DNA of 64,000 nucleotides from Mesostigma viride (lineage: Eukaryota; Streptophyta; Mesostigmatophyceae; Mesostigmatales; Mesostigmataceae). Position numbers and translations under genes: made by a program. Below, one piece after another: positions 57,401-64,000 of the stretch. The notes below the pieces were generated by a model. The model worked only from the letters and a program-made list of their open reading frames with translations. It did no database searches and had not been told where the DNA came from. Position 1 is the first letter of the stretch. Each line of letters opens with the position of its first letter. The stretch spans positions 765,570-829,569 of the forward strand of contig RPFO01000059.1 in the NCBI GenBank assembly GCA_009746045.1, written 5' to 3'.

Positions 57401-60400
57401 CCCCTCACCTTGTCCTCGCACGCAACAAAGCCAGCCCTCGTCGTCGTTGTCCCCTCACCTTGTCCTCGCACACACAAAGCTAGCCCTCATCGTCGTCGTC
57501 CCCTCACCTTCTCCGTGTACGCAGCACCCGGGAGCACCACGTTGGCGCGGCGCGCGCCCACGTCTCCATGGTGTCCCTGGTAGACCACGAACGCGTCGTC
57601 GGGGATGCCGGCAATCACCTCCTCGTTGTCCGCCCCAAGCAGGTAGACAAACTTGGGTGGGGGCGCGTGCGCGGCGCGCGGGCCTGGCACAAAGCCCAGG
57701 TCCAGAGCGGCCACACGCGAGGCGGACGCGTGAAGAACGTTGTAGCCGTTCCAGCCCGGCTTGACCAGGCCGGCCTGGGGGGCGGCAAGGGGGAAGGTGG
57801 AAAGGGGCAAAAGGGAAGGAGGCAGCAACTTAAATAGTGAGGGCAAGGATGCCAGCAACAAGGGCATAGAATGGATTGGGTCTGCAAGAGAGCCTGACAA
57901 GAAAGGAAAGCGTGTGGCGGACTTGGGGTAGTAACCAAGGTGTGGTGCTGGGAAAAAACAGATATGAAGCACTCTATAATAAATATCCCTCGACGATAGA
58001 GAATGATCGTCAAGAAATAATGAACACACAACAGTGCGGAACATGAAAATGACATCTAACAAAAAGACTGCAAGAAAACGCTTAGAAAGGCCACATCGAA
58101 AGGATAGGCATCGAGCACCCACATGGTGGGCACACTCGTGCTGTGAGCACCTCTCACCACACTCCTCACACCTGCTGCTTCTATCCCAATGGATGGCAAG
58201 CTACTAGCGCCCCTCACCTGGTGCACGATCGTGTTGAGCGCATGCAGCAGGCTGTCCTTGTCCTTGCGCTTGAGCACGCCCGAGCCGACGACCACCATAG
58301 GCCGCTTGGCCTGCGCGAGCGTGGCGCAGAACGGGTGCCGCCCCTCCGCGATGCGCAGCAGCGTGTCCGTGTCCTCCCCCAGCTGCGTGTGCGGGTAGTT
58401 GAGCTTGAGGGGGGCGCCCACCGAGGCCACGCGCAGTCCCGCATTCACGGCGGCGCGACGCAGGCGGATGTTGAGCACCGGCGCCTCCGTGCGGGGGTCG
58501 GTGCCCACCAGCAGCAGCACGTCGGCTTCCTCCTGAGGAGTGGGAACAGGAGTACAAACCGTGGGGGCGGGCAGGGGGCAATATACGGACAAACGGGGGG
58601 GGGGGGGGGGGGGGGGGGGGAACGAGCAGGGGACACAAAGGGCGTGGCAAGGAGAAAAAGGAGGTGAGGAGGCGAGAAGGGCATTCTAGCGGTGGGGAGG
58701 TGTAGCAGGGGACAGACACGGGGGGGAGAAGTGGGGGGGAGTGGGAGGGAAGTTTACGCACAGGGGAGCATACATGGGACTGACAAAAGATAAGACTTTT
58801 ACGGCGCGAAGAGCCGATAACAACATCGTGACGACAGCCATGGCGGACTTCCTCTATTGAAGGGTAGGGAGCAAAACTATTTATGAGTGGCCCATGGAAC
58901 TACAAAAACAAACTGGCTAGCGGCTGCCTCTGGCACATGGCAGGGGTGGAGTCCACAGACCACCAAGGAACATGACCAGGAGACACACCCAGCCAGCACA
59001 CCGTGAGGATATTTGTAGTCACCAACCAGCCATTGTGCGGCATGAAACACTGGACACACACCCTGCGCAGCACAAGCACAGCTACCCCATGCCAAACCAA
59101 CCATGCCCTGCCAATGCCCTGCCCGTGCCACCCCCCACTACATGCCCATCACCCATCCCCCATTCACCCACCATGCGCGCAAGGCCCGTGTTGCAGACGT
59201 AGGCGGAGCGCACGTCGGCCTCCGCGTCCAGCCCGTCCTCCTCCGCGCGCAGGTTGGAGCAGCCCAGGCGTGACATCAGGTCCTGCGAGGCGTGCCGGTA
59301 AACCCACCCAGGCACGCCAAGGACGAAGAACAACGGGTGCAGCACAGGGCGGCAGGCCCAGCAGCGGCCACACGACAGGGCAGCAGGCCCAGGGGTAGCA
59401 ACATTCGTGAATGACCAACAGAACCATGTATGGGATGGTGAGACCCCGGCACCCAAACAAAAAGTACCTATTTTTGCCTGCATCTCACCGACATGCCACG
59501 GCAAGAGGCATACAGCGCACCTTGCAGACAGACTTTTGCCGCAACACAGCCAGTGCCTTCCACACTTCTCCCAGTTCCCCTCTCCCCCCACTACCAGCTC
59601 CCATCTTACCCCCCAACCCCGCCAGCCCCCCCCCCCCCCCTCCCAACTTCACAGGGCCAACTCCGTGTTTGCTTTGTCTGGAGTCGGACTTCATCACTCT
59701 AGCCCACCTTGAGCGCAGCCGAACCTATACTCCTCCCCCAATCTCCCCCCCACCCCGGTTTCCCTTTCTACCCCTACCCCTACCCCCACCCCCACCCCCA
59801 CCCCCACCCCCACCCCACCCCCACCCCCACCCCCCCCACCCCCACCCCCACCCCCCCACCCCCACCCCCCCACCCCACCCCCACCCCCACCCCCACCCCA
59901 CCCCCACCCCCACCCCCACCCCCACCCCCACCTTGAGCGCGATGATGGACTCCGCATCGGCCATCTTGCCCGCCACCGCGAGCATCCTGTCGCCCGGCAC
60001 GCCCTTGGCCGCCTCCGCCACCGCGGAGAGTGCGTCGGGCCAGCGCGCCTCCTCCAGCAGGCCCGTGGCTGGCGCCTTGATCATGGGCTTGGCCAGCCGC
60101 TGCCGCTTGAGGCCGTCGTAGGCAAAGCGCGACTTGTCGGAGATCCACTCCTCGTTCACCTCCTCATTCACGCGCGGCAGCACGCGCATCACCTCCACGC
60201 CCCTGGAGCGCGTTGCGGGCGGCAGGGAATAGGAACGAGCCGGGAATGAGTACTATCACACACGGTGGCAGTGGTGAGGTGTCTCGAGAGGGAACGTGGC
60301 GCGGGTCGTGTGCTGGATATTTTTTCTGGCTTCCGCATGGCAAAACTGTGCTTGAGGCATGTACCCCTGCGCCCTAGCCATCACCACAATCAATGCCGGG

Positions 60401-63400
60401 TAACCCCTCACCCTACTCGACCCCACCCCTTAATCTTACCTTACCCCACCCAGACACCCCCCCTGATGAGATGCTACCCATGAGATCCACGCAACCGAGC
60501 ACTCAAAAGAACAAAGCCCTGACGCAGCAAACACATAGTCAAGCTGTCAGACAGCCCTAACGCAATCGGCATAAGGAGAAAGGGGATAACAACAAAGGGC
60601 GAAATGAGAAAGGGCAAAGGAAAAAAAGATATGATGAGCGGCACAGGCCCCCACCTGCTGTTGACGATGATGTTGCATCCCATGCCATCCATGACGTCGA
60701 TCGACTCGGTGGACTTGAGCTCCCACGGCCGTGCGGTGAAGGCAAAGGGCTTGCTGGTGAGCGCGCCGACGGGGCACAGGTCGATCACGTTGCCAGACAC
60801 CTCTGCGGGGGAGGGGGGGGGGGGGGGGGAGGGAGGGAGGGAGGGAGGGAGGGAGGGAGGGAGGGAGGGAGGGAGGGAGGGAGGGAGGGAGGGAGGGAGG
60901 GAGGGAGGGAGGGAGGGAGGGAGGGAGGGAGGGAGGGAGGGAGGGAGGGAGGGAGGGAGGGAGGGAGGGAGGGAGGGAGGGAGGAGGGAGGGAGGGAGGG
61001 AGGGAGGGAGGGAGGGAGGGAGGGAGGGAGGGAGGGAGGGAGGGAGGGAGGGAGGGAGGGAGGAGGGAGGGAGGGAGGGAGGGAGGGAGGGAGGGAGCAG
61101 GGATGGGACGGAAAACAGGGGAGAAGAAGAGTGACCATATGAGTGGTGAGTGACAAGGATGGGATAACAAGTGTTACAAGCACACTCACCCAAGTCAAAC
61201 TGCTGCTCCCTCCCCTCAACCGCCTCACCCAAGGCAAGGCACTCCACCCCACCACCCCCTCATTCTCCAACAAAGTCAAACATCTTACCCCCCCGCCCCC
61301 ACCCCCCGGAGCCAACCACCTTCTCAACCCCTTTCCTGCAAAACAACTTTCCGCCCCCCTTGCCTGAGCCGAGCTGTGTTCTATCCCCCTTCCCCTGCGA
61401 AAATGCATCCTTCGGCCCCCCCTCACCCAAGCCTACAGTTCTTCTGCCCCCCCCCCCAATCCCAGCCAAACTCCCCCACCGCATCCAAGCCAAGCCATGC
61501 CCACCTCCACGTCACCCAATTCAAGATATTGCCCCCCCCCCCTCACCCGAGTCGAACAGCTTCTCCACGTAGGTGGTGATCTCCGTGTCGCGCCCGCGGC
61601 CCGTGGTGCCCAGCTCCGGCACGCCTGCCACCTCCGAGGCGAAGCGCACGCAGCGCGTGCAATGGATGCAGCGCGTCATGACCGTCTTGACGAGTGGCCC
61701 CAGGTTCTTGTCCACCACGCTGCGCTTGGTCTCCAGGAACCGGCTGCGGTCGCTGCCATAGACGAGCGCTTGGTCCTGGGGGGGTGATCGACGGGTGATT
61801 GACGGAGAGTGGGAGGGGAGGGGAGGGGGGGGGGGGGGGGAACGCGGGAGAAGAGAGCGAGGATAAGGGAGCAGAGGAGGAAAGGGGCAGGCGCAAAAGG
61901 GCAGATGGGGGATAAGCGTGCACCGGGGGATGTTAGGTGCAGCAAGGGCAGCATGAAGGGGTAGCAATGCAGGGTGATGCGAGCTGGCGAGACACAGTTG
62001 TACCCGCCCAGTTCACGTGCCCTAGCGTTCAATCCCTTAATCGATACGAACATAGACGACATGATATCCCCTGTGATAGACCAGCTGTACCAAGAGGACA
62101 AAAGCTCACATCTCGACACACACATTGACCACCTAGCGAGGGACATGGTGACCCTGTACCCTGAGGGAGAAAGCACCCATGCCTGCCACTGATAACGAGC
62201 AGCACACCCCAAAATAGACATACAAAGCGTATGCGTGCCGATCCTGCTTCTGATGCTTTCTTGCTGGTATAGGCTCGCCCCCCCCCCCCGCCCCCCCCCC
62301 CCCTCTCAGCACACATGTGCTCGCTCCCGTCCCCCTACCTGCAGGTCGCACTCCCCTCCCTGGTCGCAGATGGGGCAGTCCAGCGGGTGGTTGAGCAGCA
62401 GGAACTCCATCACGCCCTCGCGCGCCTTCTTCACCAGCGGCGTCTCCGTCTTCACCTTCATGCCAGGCATGAGGGGCATCGCACACGAGGCCACCGGCTT
62501 GGGGCTCTTCTCCACCTGGGGGGGAGGATACAATGAAAAGTGGGGGGGGGGGGGGGCACCAAATAAGAGGGAAAGGGTCAAGCAGGCAGGCATTCTGCGC
62601 ATCAGGCATGTGCAGATATGTAGTCGTATGCTACCAGCCAGGGAGGCCAAGACGTTTGTTCATGGCTACAAATGCGTATCGGCGGCACAAAGGGACGGGG
62701 GCATACATCGGAGGTGGAAAGTGAAGAGTGGGGTAGGGGGTGTGAGGGTGATTCTTTCTGCCCAAAGGATGGTGCAAGGAATCGGGAACTCGGTTGACCA
62801 AAGGAAACACCAGACGGGAAACGCCAGAAGCTGACACCATCCCAGGCAAGAGGTTATGACATTGTGACATGCCCCAATCTCTAGCCTGAGATAGCCTATT
62901 TTTGCTGCTATGGTGGTGAGCGGCGGGTAGATGTAGGTAGATGGCCTATAACGCAAACAACAAGTGTTCGAATGTGAAGGTGTCCTGGATAAGCAGTGTT
63001 TGAATGCTGACTTGACCGGATACACTAGCCCCACAACGCTACAAAACCTGAAGGTGACAGCAAGGGCATTCTGACAAGGGCGTCAGGTAGGACTGGGGTT
63101 ACAGGGGGGAAAGGATGCCGGTAGCAAAGACATGTGGCGTGCTGATAAAAAGAAGATGATAAACGATGTCAGCGTGCAATTACCAAATGTGGGACGCTTC
63201 TATACCACTTAAAGACTGAGGGGGATGAAATTGTCACCTTGGTGGGCACAGACTCATTCAGCACGGGACAAATCAATTGCCACTTGCAAAGATAATCGGA
63301 ACGGACATGCATGGCGATTCTAGAAAACCGCAAGCAGGGACCCGAAATCCCGCATGTCGCTATTTCCAGGATGTCTAAACTTCATAAAGCACGTATGGAG

Positions 63401-63965
63401 GCTGTATTTTGTAAAGCGCTTAGCAGTCCATACCAGACGCACGGAAATTTGATCGCTTTCAGGCAGCACGCACCTCGACGAGGCACATACGGCAGTTTCC
63501 AGCGACGCTCAGCCGTTGATGGTAGCAAAAGCGAGGGACGCTCACACCGGCGGCCTCGCACGCTTGCAAAACCGTCATTCCCTTATCAACCTGAAAGGAA
63601 AGCTCATTGTAAAAGATCAATGCAAGAACAAGTAATGGCTTATTAACAAAAAAATTCCTTTCATACTAGGAAGAGCGCCGATAAAAACATGCGCCAATGC
63701 TACAAAAGCCGGCGGAGGACGCAAATATCATACGCTGCCGAGCACTTAATGCAACCAAACATGGTCCCTAAAACATCGACAACCGCACCTGAATCGGGGT
63801 TCCATTGATTTCAACTTCAACAGTGTTGCTCGGCGGTGGCGGAGTGCTAAAAGCTCGGGTCAATTGCCACACCGCGTTGTTCCGCAGAGCAACAGAAGAT
63901 GCACGCTGCCGGAGTCCAAATGCTTTCGCGGCAACTGCCGCCGCGGGCAGGATTTTACCGTACAT
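54408..63965 (-). CDS. NDUFS1: Complex I 75-kDa iron-sulfur subunit, mitochondrial, 13 exons
   Basis: Carries electrons from the flavin arm of NADH:ubiquinone oxidoreductase through its Fe-S clusters, in the matrix arm of mitochondrial complex I. Exons (minus): 63789-63965, 63474-63590, 62339-62515, 61547-61775, 60655-60802, 59932-60202, 59172-59282, 58218-58532, 57508-57774, 56457-56578, 55737-55782, 55088-55201, 54408-54539; 2226 nt, 741 aa, a normal length. Residues 1 to about 45 (RAFSTPPPP) are a mitochondrial targeting sequence. The 2Fe-2S ligands are Cys81, 92, 95 and 109; one 4Fe-4S has His141 with Cys145, 148, 154; the other Cys193, 196, 199 and 243. Later landmarks: [54 protein letters not shown] and [15 protein letters not shown]. 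All ligands are intact. Several introns border extreme low-complexity tracts. Confidence 0.96.
57280..57498. repeat. 50-bp minisatellite in NDUFS1 intron 9
   Basis: Four to five units of 50 bp, each with CCCCTCACCTTGTCCTCGCA, then CGCAACAAAGCCAGCCCTCG and a TCGTCGTCGT run. It starts at the 5' splice site of exon 9: the true exon border at 57508 is the last, slightly changed member of the series. Confidence 0.9.
58596..58620. repeat. Poly-G run in NDUFS1 intron 7
   Basis: A run of about 25 G (C on the gene strand), 64 bases upstream of the exon 8 acceptor in transcript order. It may serve as part of a pyrimidine-rich region and is prone to slippage, so its length in the sequence is uncertain. 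Confidence 0.85.
59767..59931. repeat. (CCCCCA)n array at the exon 6 donor of NDUFS1
   Basis: About 165 bp of CCCCCA-type hexamers, with occasional shorter units. On the transcribed strand it reads GTGGGGGTGGGGG from the first base of intron 6, so the donor GT is the first repeat unit and dozens of similar GGTGGG words follow. It could form G-quadruplexes. Confidence 0.92.
60807..61097. repeat. (GGGA)n array upstream of NDUFS1 exon 5
   Basis: About 290 bp of GGGA units, with two GGA slips, after a poly-G start. On the gene strand it is (TCCC)n, ending four bases before the exon 5 acceptor CAG, so it forms the polypyrimidine tract. All frames through it are open and read Pro-Pro-Ser-Leu or Gly-Gly-Arg-Glu repeats without coding meaning. 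Confidence 0.95.
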
Positions 63966-64000
63966 GGCTGTCTGATATACAAGAACTTTAGCGTCACTTG
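63966..64000. promoter_or_regulatory. Start of NDUFS1 5' flank
   Basis: Only 35 bases upstream of the ATG are in the window, too few to judge promoter elements. Confidence 0.4.

Noticed and set aside
57280-57510. CRISPR-like direct repeats
   Set aside because: Units are head to tail with no unique spacers, in a eukaryotic intron.
59767-59931. Interstitial telomere repeats
   Set aside because: The unit is CCCCCA/TGGGGG, not the TTTAGGG or TTAGGG types of green algae, and it sits within a gene.
59411-60198. Pro-rich and Gly-rich ORFs on both strands
   Set aside because: Overlap NDUFS1 exons and the (CCCCCA)n array; only the minus frame of exon 6 has conserved residues.
60474-61426. Frames with Pro-Pro-Ser-Leu or Gly-Gly-Arg-Glu repeats up to 257 codons
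   Set aside because: Translation of the (GGGA)n array in NDUFS1 intron 4; the real exon 5 starts at 60802.

Overview
This is nuclear DNA of a eukaryote, most likely a green alga of the chlorophyte group. Genes have many introns with GT-AG borders (one clear GC-AG), coding exons are GC-rich, and TGTAA motifs follow the stop codons of two genes, as in many chlorophyte mRNAs. The protein set fits: a plant/cyanobacterial-type neutral invertase (GH100), a plant-like tyrosyl-DNA phosphodiesterase, IWS1, and a mitochondrial complex I subunit with a transit peptide. The species cannot be named from sequence alone.

Five protein-coding genes fill most of the window besides one unidentified gene at the left. 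(1) 665-5460, minus: seven phase-consistent exons of an unrecognised, probably secreted protein that continues past the left edge or into exons I cannot see. (2) 6898-15646, plus: alkaline/neutral invertase in 12 exons, with a 22-nt microexon, a GC-AG intron and a roughly 330-residue C-terminal extension. (3) 25349-34103, minus: a WD40-repeat-like protein, exon model incomplete. (4) 35359-42822, plus: transcription elongation factor IWS1/Spn1, 10 exons, 582 aa. (5) 48057-50758, minus: TDP1, 2 exons, 705 aa. (6) 54408-63965, minus: NDUFS1, the 75-kDa iron-sulfur subunit of respiratory complex I, 13 exons, 741 aa. For genes 2, 4, 5 and 6 the exon lengths add up to an exact open frame, which supports the models.

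Mobile DNA lies between the genes. The clearest island is 16119-25130. A frameshifted RTE-like non-LTR retrotransposon (minus, 16119 to about 22105) is interrupted by a 1.7-kb element with TTAA target-site duplications (piggyBac-type, no recognisable transposase). Removing it in silico restores the reading frame across the join. Next come the 3' end of a second copy of the LINE, a 412-bp tandem duplication with a tRNA-like sequence, and a plus-strand retroelement tail. A second island, 43418-46970, is bounded by perfect 32-bp inverted repeats that are themselves hairpins next to (TTAA)n tracts. It holds an LTR-like repeat also present in the WD40 gene, a lone LINE ORF1 relative and a decayed tandem array. 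A dispersed repeat of about 175 bp occurs in at least three nearly full copies, in both orientations.

The genes have no operon-like relation. Introns carry extreme low-complexity tracts: a (TAGG)n array of about 258 bp and a 39-bp minisatellite in the WD40 gene, and in NDUFS1 a G-rich array at a 5' splice site, a (CCCT)n array at a 3' splice site and a 50-bp minisatellite that repeats the donor site. Most long ORFs in these tracts are artefacts of the repeats.
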